The position numbers were made by a program, and so were the translations under genes. From Streptomyces lincolnensis (GTDB lineage Bacteria; Actinomycetota; Actinomycetes; Streptomycetales; Streptomycetaceae), in the NCBI RefSeq assembly GCF_001685355.1, contig NZ_CP016438.1, positions 7,750,001-7,814,000 on the forward strand: 64,000 nucleotides of DNA, given 5' to 3'. This document shows positions 1 to 8,305 of this stretch, piece after piece; position 1 is the stretch's first letter; each line of letters begins with the position of its first letter. Under the pieces are notes generated by a model. The model did no database searches, was not told the origin of the DNA, and saw nothing but the letters and a program-made list of their open reading frames with translations.

Positions 1-199
1 CGCCGGCCGCGACCCGGTCGGCCTCCAGCACCGCCACGCTCCGCCCGGCCCGCGCCAGCTCCCACGCCGTGCTCAGCCCGGCGACCCCGGCGCCGATCAC
101 GGCCACGTCGACGTCCAGGTCATCCGCCAGCGCCGGACGGTCGGGCCCGGGTGCCGTCTGAAGCCAGTACGAGCCGCTGACGTGCGAGTTCTCGGTCAT
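1..199 (-). CDS. FAD-dependent oxidoreductase (N-terminal part)
   Basis: Only the first 66 codons are inside the window; the gene continues past base 1. The ATG at 199 opens a protein whose residues 31-50 hold a classic Rossmann FAD motif (VAVIGAGVAGLSTAWELA), followed by the acidic ribose-binding strand end VAVLEAD. The leader with SYWLQTAP before the FAD motif resembles Streptomyces DadA-like oxidoreductases that carry a C-terminal Rieske domain, but that domain is not visible here, so the subfamily is an inference. The substrate cannot be deduced. Confidence 0.8.
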   Translation of the reverse strand, partial: MTENSHVSGSYWLQTAPGPDRPALADDLDVDVAVIGAGVAGLSTAWELARAGRSVAVLEADRVAAG

Positions 200-340
200 G
201 CGGGCCGGGTACCCCGTCCCGGGACCTTCATCGGGCCCACTGCGCGAGCAGCCGCCTCCGGCACGCGGCCACGTCGACGTCCGGCTTCCGCTCGGGGCAA
301 GGTCCCGGACGCGGGCTACGAGGACGTCTTCGTAGTGCGA

Positions 341-384
341 GCGGACGAAAGCGCCCCCGGCTCGCCGGGGGCGCTTTCGTCCGC
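341..384. terminator. strong bidirectional stem-loop terminator
   Basis: A perfect 20-bp inverted repeat (341-360 pairs with 365-384) encloses the tetraloop CTCG. It ends 3 bp from the stop of the PhoX-like gene at 388, so it most likely ends that transcript. There is no clear U-tract, as is usual in Streptomyces. Confidence 0.85.
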
Positions 385-387
385 CGG

Positions 388-1767
388 CTACCTACGCCAC
401 GGCCCCGTCACCGCGAACGTCGTCCCCGGTGTGTAGCAGTTGACGTACATCGTCTCCCCGTCCGGGGAGAAGGCGACGCCGGCGAACTCGCCGTACTCCG
501 GCTCCTGGGCGGTCCCGATGTTCTGGGCGTTGCGGGCCATCGCGTACACCTGGCCCCGGCGGGTGACGCCGTAGACGTGCTGGGTGCCGTTGCCGTCCTC
601 GCAGACCATCAGGCCGCCGCTGGGGGCGAGGCAGATGTTGTCCGGGGACTCGCCGGGGAGCTGGATGTCCGTGTCGGGGCCGAAGACGATCACCAGGGTC
701 AGCCGGCGCGACGACGGGTCGTAGCGCCAGATCTGCCCGAAGTGGTCCGCCGCCGAACCCTCCGCGCTGCGCGCGAACGACGACACGAAGTAGACGCTCC
801 TGCCGCCCCAGTAGCAGCCCTCCAGCTTCTGCGCGTGCGTGATGCCCTTCGGCCCGAAGTCCTGGAAGCGGATGGGGGTTTGGGCGGCCAGCGGATCCGG
901 TACGTCGACCCACTCGACGCCGTCGAAGCAGGCGCCCGTCTCCTGGATCGAGGACAGGTCCGGCACGCCGGGCACCCGCATCGCCTGGAGCCGCCCGCCC
1001 GCGCGCAGCGAACCCGGGCCGCCCGGCGCCTTCTTCGGCAGGAAGCGGTAGAACAGGCCGAAGGGCCGCTCGAAGGCGTCCTCGGTCTCGTAGACGATGC
1101 CCCGCTTCGGGTCGACGGCGATCGCCTCGTGCTGGAAGCGGCCCATCGCGGTCAGCGGTACGGCGCCGGAGCGGTGCGGGTCGACCGGGTCGACCTCGAA
1201 GATGAAGCCGTGGTCCTTGGTGTAGCCGTTGGTGCCCGCCTTGTCCTCGGTCTCCTCGCAGGTCAGCCAGGTGCCCCAAGGGGTGGGTCCGCCCGCGCAG
1301 TTGACGGCCGTACCGGCGATCGCGACCCGCTCCGAGAGCACCCTGTTGCGGGAGTCCAGCGTCAGGGCCGTACAGCCGCCCTTGCCCGCCGGGTCGTAGG
1401 TCAGACCCTCGACCGTCGGGACGGGCACCTTGCCGTTGGCGCGGTTCTCGTGGTTGCGGACCAGGTGGACGCGTCCGTGTCTGCCGGGCAGGGCCGTCAT
1501 GCCGTCGTGGTTGGAGGGGACCTTGCCCTCGCCGGAACGCAAGGGGTCGCCCTCGCGGGAGAGGACCTGGTAGCGGAACCCCTTGGGCAGGTCGAGCAGG
1601 CCCTTCGGGTCGGGGATCAGCGGGCCGTAGTCGGTGTGGCCCAGTGTCTGCGCGGCGGAGGTGCCCGCGAAGAGCTCGGGGAGACTTCCGGCGAAGGCGA
1701 TCGAGGCGCCCAGCGCCCCGGTGCGCGCGAGGACCTGACGGCGTGTCGCGGCGGTGGATTCGGACAT
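388..1767 (-). CDS. PhoX-family (DUF839) secreted phosphatase-like protein, Tat-exported
   Basis: The 459-residue product begins with a twin-arginine signal (TRRQVLA near residues 8-14, a hydrophobic stretch, and a cleavage region ending SAAQ near 40). The body matches the DUF839/PhoX family, a Ca/Fe-dependent phosphatase beta-propeller, with family-typical segments such as LVRNHE, CEETED and the late motif DNICLAPSGGLMVCEDG. It probably acts outside the membrane on phosphate esters, but many Streptomyces DUF839 proteins are untested. AGGAAGGGC lies upstream of the ATG. I see no convincing PHO box in the 90 bp upstream. It appears monocistronic, ending at the hairpin at 341-384. Confidence 0.85.
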   Translation of the reverse strand: MSESTAATRRQVLARTGALGASIAFAGSLPELFAGTSAAQTLGHTDYGPLIPDPKGLLDLPKGFRYQVLSREGDPLRSGEGKVPSNHDGMTALPGRHGRVHLVRNHENRANGKVPVPTVEGLTYDPAGKGGCTALTLDSRNRVLSERVAIAGTAVNCAGGPTPWGTWLTCEETEDKAGTNGYTKDHGFIFEVDPVDPHRSGAVPLTAMGRFQHEAIAVDPKRGIVYETEDAFERPFGLFYRFLPKKAPGGPGSLRAGGRLQAMRVPGVPDLSSIQETGACFDGVEWVDVPDPLAAQTPIRFQDFGPKGITHAQKLEGCYWGGRSVYFVSSFARSAEGSAADHFGQIWRYDPSSRRLTLVIVFGPDTDIQLPGESPDNICLAPSGGLMVCEDGNGTQHVYGVTRRGQVYAMARNAQNIGTAQEPEYGEFAGVAFSPDGETMYVNCYTPGTTFAVTGPWRR

Positions 1768-1859
1768 GGCAACGCCCTTCCTGCTGGCGGACAGGAACTT
1801 GTGACGCCGCTGTGTCTATCACCTGGAGGGGGCCTCGGGAACCACGCGCGTAGAACGTG

Positions 1860-2636
1860 TCACGTGCCCGAAGGGCGTTCCTGCGCCCGCTCCAGGAACC
1901 GCAGCAGTTCCACCGGGAACGGCAGGACGAGCGTCGAGTTCTTCTCGGCGGCGACCGCCACGACCGTCTGGAGCAGCCGCAGCTGGAGCGCGGCGGGCTG
2001 CTCGGACATCTCCTTGGCGGCCTCGGCGAGCTTCTTCGACGCCTGGAGCTCGGCGTCGGCGTTGATGACCCGGGCCCGCCGCTCGCGGTCCGCCTCGGCC
2101 TGCCGGGCCATCGAGCGTTTCATCGTGTCCGGCAGCGACACGTCCTTGATCTCGACGCGGTCGATCTGCACGCCCCAGCCGACGGCCGGGCTGTCGATCA
2201 TCAGCTCCAGGCCCTGGTTGAGCTTCTCGCGGTCGGACAGCAGATCGTCCAGGTCGCTCTTGCCGATGATGGACCGCAGCGAGGTCTGGGCCATCTGGGA
2301 GACCGCGAACTTGTAGTCCTCGACCTGGACCAGCGCGTTCGCCGCGTCGACCACCTTGAAGTAGACGACCGCGTCCACCCGCACGGTCACGTTGTCCCGG
2401 GTGATGCCCTCCTGGGCCGGCACCGGCATCGTGACGATCTGCATGTTCACCTTGTGCAGCCGGTCCACGAGCGGGACCACCATCGTGAAACCCGGCGGCC
2501 GCACCTCACCCGCGAGCCGCCCGAGCCGGAACACCACCCCGCGCTCGTACTGCTTGACGACCCGCGCCGCCGAGGCCACGTAGACGAGCCCGGCGGAACC
2601 GGTCGCCGCGGCCACCGTCAACAGTTCCTGGAGCAT
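1860..2636 (-). CDS. slipin / SPFH (stomatin-prohibitin) family protein
   Basis: This is a 258-residue SPFH-domain protein. A short N-terminal hydrophobic segment (about residues 5-25) anchors it in the membrane. The band-7 signature follows (YERGVVFRLGR, then RPPGFTMVVPLVDRL, then the helical EADRERRARVINADAELQA segment). Such proteins form membrane-associated oligomers and scaffold microdomains or proteases. No NfeD-type partner protein adjoins it here. The RBS GGGAGG sits 6 bp before the ATG. The function in Streptomyces is not established. Confidence 0.88.
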   Translation of the reverse strand: MLQELLTVAAATGSAGLVYVASAARVVKQYERGVVFRLGRLAGEVRPPGFTMVVPLVDRLHKVNMQIVTMPVPAQEGITRDNVTVRVDAVVYFKVVDAANALVQVEDYKFAVSQMAQTSLRSIIGKSDLDDLLSDREKLNQGLELMIDSPAVGWGVQIDRVEIKDVSLPDTMKRSMARQAEADRERRARVINADAELQASKKLAEAAKEMSEQPAALQLRLLQTVVAVAAEKNSTLVLPFPVELLRFLERAQERPSGT

Positions 2637-2767
2637 GCCGGCCTCCCTGCCCAGAGGTCCGATGTCACCGCTTCTGCCACGATATGCCGGATGCCCGGTC
2701 CGGGGCCACGATCGACCCCGGACCAGGCATCCGGTGCTTGCGTTCGGTGTGCTTGCGTTCGGTGCGC

Positions 2768-4258
2768 TTACGGAGCGGTGGCCGTCACGGGCTCGGGCTC
2801 GGTGACCCGTACCGGTTCGGTGCCGACCGCGCTGTGCCGCTCGGCCCAGTTCTCCAGCGCCGTACGGCAGGCGTGGTCCAGGTGGTGCAGCCCGGACAGG
2901 TCCAGCTCGACCGGGCGGTCCTGGGGCAGGGCCTCCAGGCTGTCGAGGATCTTCGGCAGCCTGAGGAAGGTCGCGTTGCCCGACAGGTACGCCTGGATGG
3001 GGCCCGCGCCCTTGTCGACGACCTCCATCTTGAGGTGCGAGGCCTCCCAGGCCGTCTTGACGACGGACAGGGCCAGACCGATCAGCACGCCCTCGAACAT
3101 GTTCACCACGACGATCGAGACGGCCGTGACCACGAGGATCAGCGCCTCACCGCGGTGTCCGCGCCACAGCGTCGCGATCTGCTGGAACGGGATCAGCTTC
3201 CAGCCCGCGTGGACCAGGATGCCGGCCAGGGCGGGGATCGGGATCAGCGCCAGGGCCCACGGCATCGCGGCGGCGAACAGCAGCAGCCACACGCCGTGCA
3301 GGACACGCGACGCCTTGGTCTTCGCGCCCGCGTTGACGTTGGCGGAGCTGCGCACGATGACCGCGGTCATGGGCAGCGCGCCGAGCGCACCGCAGACCGT
3401 GTTGCCCACGCCCTGGGCGATCATTTCCTTGTCGTAGTCGGTGCGCGGACCGTCGTGCAGCCGGTCCACGGCCGCGGCGCTGAACAGGCTCTCCGCCGAG
3501 GCGATCAGCGCGAACGCGATGATCGTGCCCCAGATGGCCGGGGTGGCCAGGTCGCCGAGGGCCCCGGTGCCGGGCGGCTGGATGACGCCGAGCAGGCCCT
3601 CCACCTCGACGGTGGCCACCGGAAGACTGAGGACGAGTCCGGCGAGCGTGGCGAGGACCACCGCGGCGAGAGCGCCGGGCACGGACTGCACGGCCTTCGG
3701 CATCTTCTTCCACAGCACGATGACGGCGATGGTGCCCGCCCCGACCGCGAGGGAGGCCATGGCCTCGGTGTTGCCCAGCGCGTCGGTGAACGCCCCGGGC
3801 AGGCCCGTGATCTTGCCGATGCCGGACTCCGGAGCCTTCAGGCCCGCCGCCGCGTAGATCTGGCCGGCGATGATCACCAGGCCGATGCCGAAGAGCATGC
3901 CCTCGACGACGGAGACGGATATGGCCCGGAACCAGCGGCCGATCTTGAAGAAGCCCATGGCCAGCTGGAGCAGACCGGCCATCAGGACGATCACGCCGAG
4001 CGTGCCCACCCCGAACTCACTGACGGCCTCGAAGACCAGCACGGTGAGGCCGGCGGCCGGCCCGGAGACCTGGAGGCTGCTGCCGCGCATGAGCCCGGTG
4101 ACGAGGCCGCCGACGATGCCGGTGATGAGGCCCAGCTCGGCGGGGACGCCGGAGGCGACCGCCACGCCGACGCACAGCGGCACGGCGACCAGGAAGACGA
4201 CGATGGAGGCGAGGAAGTCCTGCCTCAGATGAGGGAACTTGGAGGTCATGGTCGTCAT
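2768..4258 (-). CDS. SulP-family anion/bicarbonate transporter
   Basis: The 496-residue product is a SulP (SLC26-like) secondary transporter. It starts MTTMTSKFPHLRQDFLAS and enters directly into the family's first helices (IVVFLVAVPLCVGVAVASG), with about 11-12 membrane segments. A degenerate STAS domain follows (VELDLSGLHHLDHACRTALE near the C terminus). A longer reading frame exists upstream, but the ATG at 4258 fits homologues and lies 5 bp past the stop of the carbonic anhydrase gene, with GAGGG inside that gene's end. This suggests translational coupling. The pairing with carbonic anhydrase points to bicarbonate or CO2 handling (BicA-like), although sulfate cannot be excluded. Confidence 0.85.
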   Translation of the reverse strand: MTTMTSKFPHLRQDFLASIVVFLVAVPLCVGVAVASGVPAELGLITGIVGGLVTGLMRGSSLQVSGPAAGLTVLVFEAVSEFGVGTLGVIVLMAGLLQLAMGFFKIGRWFRAISVSVVEGMLFGIGLVIIAGQIYAAAGLKAPESGIGKITGLPGAFTDALGNTEAMASLAVGAGTIAVIVLWKKMPKAVQSVPGALAAVVLATLAGLVLSLPVATVEVEGLLGVIQPPGTGALGDLATPAIWGTIIAFALIASAESLFSAAAVDRLHDGPRTDYDKEMIAQGVGNTVCGALGALPMTAVIVRSSANVNAGAKTKASRVLHGVWLLLFAAAMPWALALIPIPALAGILVHAGWKLIPFQQIATLWRGHRGEALILVVTAVSIVVVNMFEGVLIGLALSVVKTAWEASHLKMEVVDKGAGPIQAYLSGNATFLRLPKILDSLEALPQDRPVELDLSGLHHLDHACRTALENWAERHSAVGTEPVRVTEPEPVTATAP

Positions 4259-4263
4259 GGCGG

Positions 4264-4842
4264 TCACAGACCCTCGAACGCGTCGGTCTCGGCGCGGTGG
4301 GAGTGGACCCGGCCGGTGTGGACTTCGTAGTACCAGGCGTGCAGGGTCAGTTGGTCCTCCGTCAGTTTCTTGTCGATGAACGGGTAGGAGCGCAGGCGCA
4401 GGACCTGGGCCAGGACGTGGCTCTGCACGCCCTCGGCGACGCACGGGTCCTCGACCGCCCCCGCGGGACGCGGGGTGGCGCTGACGAGCCAGTCGCGGAC
4501 GGCCGGCACGGCGTCCAGGTCGTCACCGCGGACCAGGGCGCCGACGGCGCCGCAGTGCGAGTGGCCGCAGACCACGATGTCGCGGACGCCCAGCACCTCC
4601 ACGGCGTACTCGATGGTGGCCGCCTCGCTGGTGGGGTACTCGGAGGCGTACGGGGGCACGATGTTGCCCGCGGTGCGCAGCTCGAAGAGCTCGCCGGGCC
4701 GGGCGCCCGTGATCAGGGCCGGGACGACCCTGGAATCGGAGCAGGTGATGAACAGGACCTGCGGCGACTGGCCTTCGGCCAGTTTGGCGAACTCCTCAGG
4801 GCGCTGTCCGAACGTGCGGGCGTTGTCGATGAGGGGCTGCAT
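4264..4842 (-). CDS. beta-class carbonic anhydrase
   Basis: This 192-residue enzyme interconverts CO2 and bicarbonate. The zinc-site motifs are complete: C34-S-D36-S-R38 and H94-S-H-C97 within VCGHSHCGAV. AGGAGGAG precedes the ATG. It is the first gene of a two-gene unit with the SulP transporter, so the two proteins probably work together to convert and move inorganic carbon across the membrane or to balance pH. The length is normal for the family. Confidence 0.93.
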   Translation of the reverse strand: MQPLIDNARTFGQRPEEFAKLAEGQSPQVLFITCSDSRVVPALITGARPGELFELRTAGNIVPPYASEYPTSEAATIEYAVEVLGVRDIVVCGHSHCGAVGALVRGDDLDAVPAVRDWLVSATPRPAGAVEDPCVAEGVQSHVLAQVLRLRSYPFIDKKLTEDQLTLHAWYYEVHTGRVHSHRAETDAFEGL

Positions 4843-4918
4843 GATGTGGTGACTCCTCCTGGCGCGCCGAACGGCGCGTCGGACTTACATGACAGTGGTG
4901 GGGGGAACTGCGCTGCTG

Positions 4919-5311
4919 TCAGCAGCGGAAGACCTGCAGAGCGGCAGGAGTGTGCGCGGCCGAGGATCTCGACAGCGCGAACGAACCGCGCGTGAGGCGT
5001 TCGGGGGCGTCTGTCTCGTCCCGGTGGAGCACGGGGCCCTCGGGGCCCTGGGGGGCGAAGTCGACGGCGCGATGCCTGTCGCACGGGCGCAGGGGACCGG
5101 TCGGGTCCCCGGAGGCCTCGCAGTGGCGGGAGGTGGCCGTCTCGTCGCGCAGGGCCTTCCCGGAGAGCTTGGTTCCGGGCTGACCTTTGGCCTCGACTTG
5201 ACCGACCGTATGCGCGGTTGCGAAGGACTCGGTAGGAGCGAAGAACGGGAGGGCGAGCAGGGCGGCGGCGAGGAGCGCCAGCACGGTTCGTGCCGTCGTA
5301 CCTCGGAACAT
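4919..5311 (-). CDS. small secreted hypothetical protein
   Basis: The product has 130 residues and a clear Sec signal peptide (TARTVLALLAAALLALPFFAP, likely cleaved near ATA at 31-33). The mature part is hydrophilic, with two cysteines (CEA and PCD) in the middle and one at the very end. I recognise no domain. Similar short exported proteins are common in Streptomyces. It seems monocistronic, with its promoter in the AT-richer stretch 5312-5552. Confidence 0.7.
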   Translation of the reverse strand: MFRGTTARTVLALLAAALLALPFFAPTESFATAHTVGQVEAKGQPGTKLSGKALRDETATSRHCEASGDPTGPLRPCDRHRAVDFAPQGPEGPVLHRDETDAPERLTRGSFALSRSSAAHTPAALQVFRC

Positions 5312-5346
5312 GCGCCCCCCTCTCAGTAGTTCACACCTTTTGTACA

Positions 5347-5373
5347 GACCAACGTCTGGTCAACGACTGGTCA
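5347..5373. promoter_or_regulatory. inverted/direct repeat cluster upstream of the secreted protein gene
   Basis: GACCA (5347-5351) and TGGTC (5357-5361) form an inverted repeat, and TGGTCA recurs at 5368-5373, giving two direct copies 11 bp apart. The cluster lies 36-62 bp upstream of the secreted-protein start, in the AT-richest part of the 241-bp gap 5312-5552. An operator is plausible, but its regulator is unknown. I see nothing else definite in that gap. Confidence 0.3.
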
Positions 5374-5552
5374 AGAAACACCTTAGCTCGGCAAAGTTGT
5401 TTGCTGGGTTAACTTAACGTTTCGAGCTGAAGAGAGGCTGAAGCGCGCGGGTTGCTTGGCGCGAACCGGCTCTTGATCAAGGTTCGTTGACCGGGTATGG
5501 CGGAGCCGGGTGAAGGAATTCCGGGTGTATGGGCGGGCGTACGAGCGAGCCG

Positions 5553-6677
5553 TCAGGCGGACGCGACGAGGCCCTTGGCGTCCCGGGCGAGGGCGGTCAG
5601 ACGCGAGATGGCCCGGAAGTACTTCTTGCGGTAGCCGCCGTTCAGCATCTCCTCGCTGAACAGCCGGTCGAAGGGCTGCCCCGAGGCCAGAACAGGGATC
5701 TCACGGTCGTAGAGCCGGTCCGCGAGGACGACCAGCCTGAGCGCCGTCGACTGGTCGGGCACCGCCTGGACATCGGTGAGGCAGACGGCCCGCAGCTCGT
5801 CGGTCAGGGCGCCGTAACGGCTGGGGTGGACGCGGGCGAGGTGGTCGAGGAGCCGCGGAAACGCGTCGAGTGAGGCGCCGGGGGTGGCGTGCGCGGCCTT
5901 GGTGACCTGTTCGTCGGTGAACGGCGCCGGAGCCTCGGGCAGCCCGCGGTGGCGGTAGTCCTCACCGTCGATGCGCAGCGGGCGGAAACGCGCCGACAGG
6001 CCCTGGATCTCCCGCAGGAAGTCGGCCGCCGCGAAGCGGCCCTCGCCGAGCTTGCCGGGAAGGGTGTTGGAGGTGGCGGCGAGCGCGACACCGGCGTCGA
6101 CCAGCTTGCCGAGCAGCGTCGACACGAGGACGGTGTCACCCGGGTCGTCGAGCTCGAACTCGTCTATGCACAGCAGGCGGTGACCGGAGAGGGTCTGCAC
6201 GGTCTTCTGGAAGCCCAGGGCGCCGACCAGGTTGGTCAGCTCGACGAAGGTGCCGAACGCCTTCAGCTCGGGCTCGGCCGGGGTGGCGTGCCACAGGGAG
6301 GCCAGCAGGTGGGTCTTGCCGACGCCGTAGCCGCCGTCGAGGTAGACCCCGCGCGGGCCGGCCGGGGCCTTGGCGTCCTTGGCCCTCCCGAAGCCGAGGA
6401 AGCCGCGCCGGGGCTTCTTGGCGCCGGACGCGTGCGCGCCGCCCAGTCCGGCGGCGAAGGACTCCAGGACCCGCACGGCCTCGGTCTGGCTCGGCTGGTT
6501 CGGGTCCGGGATGTACGTGCCGAAGCGCACCGAGTCGAACCGCGGCGGCGGCACCATCTCGGCGACCAGCCGGTCCGCGGGCACGTGCGGCTCACGGTCG
6601 CACAGGGACAGCGGGGCGGTGTCGGCCGGAGAGTCGGCCAGAGAGCCGAATCCGGGCGCGGCGGGAGTGGTAGGCAC
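5553..6677 (-). CDS. zapE: ZapE/AFG1-like ATPase
   Basis: This AFG1-family AAA ATPase (374 residues from the GTG at 6677) is related to E. coli ZapE, a division-associated protein. It has Walker A GGYGVGKT (115-122), Walker B LLCIDEFELDD and a sensor region VALAATSNTLP. I chose the GTG because MPTTPAAPGF and the following CDREPHVPADRLVAEMVPPPRFDSVRF leader looks family-like and GGGT lies upstream. A frame extension to 6716 would overlap the divergent gene at 6715. Divergent transcription from a 37-bp gap is implied. Confidence 0.85.
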   Translation of the reverse strand: MPTTPAAPGFGSLADSPADTAPLSLCDREPHVPADRLVAEMVPPPRFDSVRFGTYIPDPNQPSQTEAVRVLESFAAGLGGAHASGAKKPRRGFLGFGRAKDAKAPAGPRGVYLDGGYGVGKTHLLASLWHATPAEPELKAFGTFVELTNLVGALGFQKTVQTLSGHRLLCIDEFELDDPGDTVLVSTLLGKLVDAGVALAATSNTLPGKLGEGRFAAADFLREIQGLSARFRPLRIDGEDYRHRGLPEAPAPFTDEQVTKAAHATPGASLDAFPRLLDHLARVHPSRYGALTDELRAVCLTDVQAVPDQSTALRLVVLADRLYDREIPVLASGQPFDRLFSEEMLNGGYRKKYFRAISRLTALARDAKGLVASA

Positions 6678-6714
6678 AATTACCCATGCTAAGGGTCGTG
6701 CCACACTGCACGAC

Positions 6715-7584
6715 ATGCGACGCCTGTTCCCTGTGACCGACGAGACAGCCGCCCGCGCCGCCGGAACCCCCGGAGCCTCCGGAGCCTCCGGAGAAGAGGA
6801 GCGTGGTGCCGCCCGGGGTCACGGATCCCCCGGTGACCGTGAATGGAGCCTCGCCGAGCTGGCCGCCGCGTACGCCTACCCGGAGCTGGGACCCGGCGGC
6901 TCCGCCGGAGCCGGCGGGCCCGAGGTGTGGCTGCGGGCCAACATGGTGTCCACCCTCGACGGCGCGGCCCAGCACGACGGCCGTTCGCAGCCCATCTCCA
7001 CCGCGACCGACATGCGGATCTTCGGCACCCTGAGGGCCCTGGCGGATGTGGTCGTCGCCGGTGCGGAAACGGTACGCCAGGAGGGTTACCGCCCGGCACG
7101 CGCGCGTGCGGAGTTCGCGGCGATGCGGGAGGCGGCCGGGCAGGGGCCCGTCCCGGCGATCGCGGTGGTCAGCGCGAGCCTGGACCTGGACTTCTCGCTC
7201 CCGCTGTTCACCTCGCCCCTGGTGCCCACCCTGATCCTCACCGGCGCCGCCGCGGCCCCCGACCGGATCGCCGCGGCCGAGAAGTCCGGCGCCCGGGTGG
7301 TCATCGCCGGGGACGGCGTCGGCGTGGAGCCCGCCCGGGCCGTACAAGCCCTCGCGGAGCTCGGTCACACCCGGCTGCTGACGGAGGGCGGGCCGCGGCT
7401 GCTCGGTCAACTGGTGGCCGCCGGGGTACTGGACGAGCTGTGCCTGACCGTCGCCCCGATGCTCACCGCGGGGGACGCGCAGCGGATCGCCGGGGGGCCG
7501 TCGGTGGCGGTTCCGCAGCGGTTCGGGCTGGTGTCGTTGCTGGAGGAGGAGGGCTTTCTGTTCAGCCGGTACGCGCGGACGTGA
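6715..7584 (+). CDS. RibD C-terminal / dihydrofolate-reductase-fold reductase
   Basis: This 289-residue protein consists of an acidic, Gly/Ser-rich leader (1-45) and a RibD_C domain. The substrate and NADPH loop is WLRANMVSTLDGAAQ, followed by SDRRIF-like TDMRIFGTLRALADVVVAGAETVRQEGY and the late motif LTEGGPRLLGQL. There is no deaminase domain, so it is not a full RibD. Stand-alone members reduce pteridine- or flavin-like substrates, and the actual role is unknown. The ATG at 6715 is 37 bp from the divergent zapE start. A hairpin follows the stop. Confidence 0.82.
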   Translation: MRRLFPVTDETAARAAGTPGASGASGEEERGAARGHGSPGDREWSLAELAAAYAYPELGPGGSAGAGGPEVWLRANMVSTLDGAAQHDGRSQPISTATDMRIFGTLRALADVVVAGAETVRQEGYRPARARAEFAAMREAAGQGPVPAIAVVSASLDLDFSLPLFTSPLVPTLILTGAAAAPDRIAAAEKSGARVVIAGDGVGVEPARAVQALAELGHTRLLTEGGPRLLGQLVAAGVLDELCLTVAPMLTAGDAQRIAGGPSVAVPQRFGLVSLLEEEGFLFSRYART

Positions 7585-7594
7585 ACGCGGATGC

Positions 7595-7612
7595 GACCCC
7601 CGCCGGGGGGTC
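7595..7612 (+). terminator. short GC hairpin after the RibD_C-like gene
   Basis: GACCCCC (7595-7601) pairs with the closing GGGGGTC (7606-7612) 11 bp after the stop at 7584. It is a plausible intrinsic terminator without a T-tract. Confidence 0.5.
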
Positions 7613-7760
7613 GAGCGTTACCGCTGGTCACGACATCGGTGGAATCTACCGTTCCGTTTGCCGTCGGGCGGGCACACTGAATCCGGCAGTACCCGTGCGA
7701 TCACGGGGCAGGATGGTTTCCGCAGGGCCTGGCACGGCCCACGGAGGAGAGAGGCGCCCG

Positions 7761-8234
7761 GTGTTCACAAGCGTTTTGATGATCGAGAAGGCCCTTACGT
7801 CCGCCGACGTGGAGTTCGTCACCACCTTGCACGGGGACGAGGGGGTCGCGTTCCACGTGCTGCTCCAGCCGCGCGGCGACCAGGCGGACCGCCTGCTGCG
7901 GGCCATCGACGACGTCGCGCTCGGCGAGCTGGACGAGGCGGTGCGGGAGGGCGAGACACCGGAGGGGGACGAGGCGAAGGGGGTGGGGGAGCAGGCGTTG
8001 GACGTGTCCCTGCGGGCACTGCGTGCGGCCGGGAGCGAGGCGGACGGACGGTTGATCGAGGATCATCCGCTGGACGCGCTGAAGTCGCTGGTCGAGGAGA
8101 TCGGCGCGGACGAGGTGATCGTGCTGACCGATCCCCACTACGTGGAGGAGTTCTTCCACCGTGACTGGGCTTCCCGGGCCCGGCACAAGGTGGGGGTACC
8201 GGTGCTGAAGCTCTTCTCGCACAGCAAGGCCTGA
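7761..8234 (+). CDS. conserved Streptomyces protein of unknown function
   Basis: A 157-residue cytoplasmic protein starts at the GTG at 7761 after GAGGAGAGAGG. Its middle is acidic (EGETPEGDEAKG), and its C-terminal half has an alternating hydrophobic pattern (ADEVIVLTDPHYVEEFFHRDWASRARHKVGVPVLKLF) reminiscent of universal-stress-protein folds. Homologues are often labelled indole-3-glycerol phosphate synthase in Streptomyces annotations, but the protein lacks the TIM-barrel length and catalytic pattern of TrpC, so I do not accept that name. It lies just upstream of murC but has its own leader. Confidence 0.7.
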   Translation: MFTSVLMIEKALTSADVEFVTTLHGDEGVAFHVLLQPRGDQADRLLRAIDDVALGELDEAVREGETPEGDEAKGVGEQALDVSLRALRAAGSEADGRLIEDHPLDALKSLVEEIGADEVIVLTDPHYVEEFFHRDWASRARHKVGVPVLKLFSHSKA

Positions 8235-8305
8235 CGAACCGGGCGCGCAGGGCGTCTGCAATAGGCTGGGGGCGAGTATCCGCCGTACCACCCCAGGAGA
8301 CCCGT

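Noticed and set aside
182..436. Short plus-strand frame over the first hairpin
   Set aside because: It spans the terminator stem-loop and has no RBS or protein-like composition.
7761..8234. Indole-3-glycerol phosphate synthase
   Set aside because: The length (157 residues) and sequence lack the TrpC barrel motifs, so the commonly copied name is not supported.
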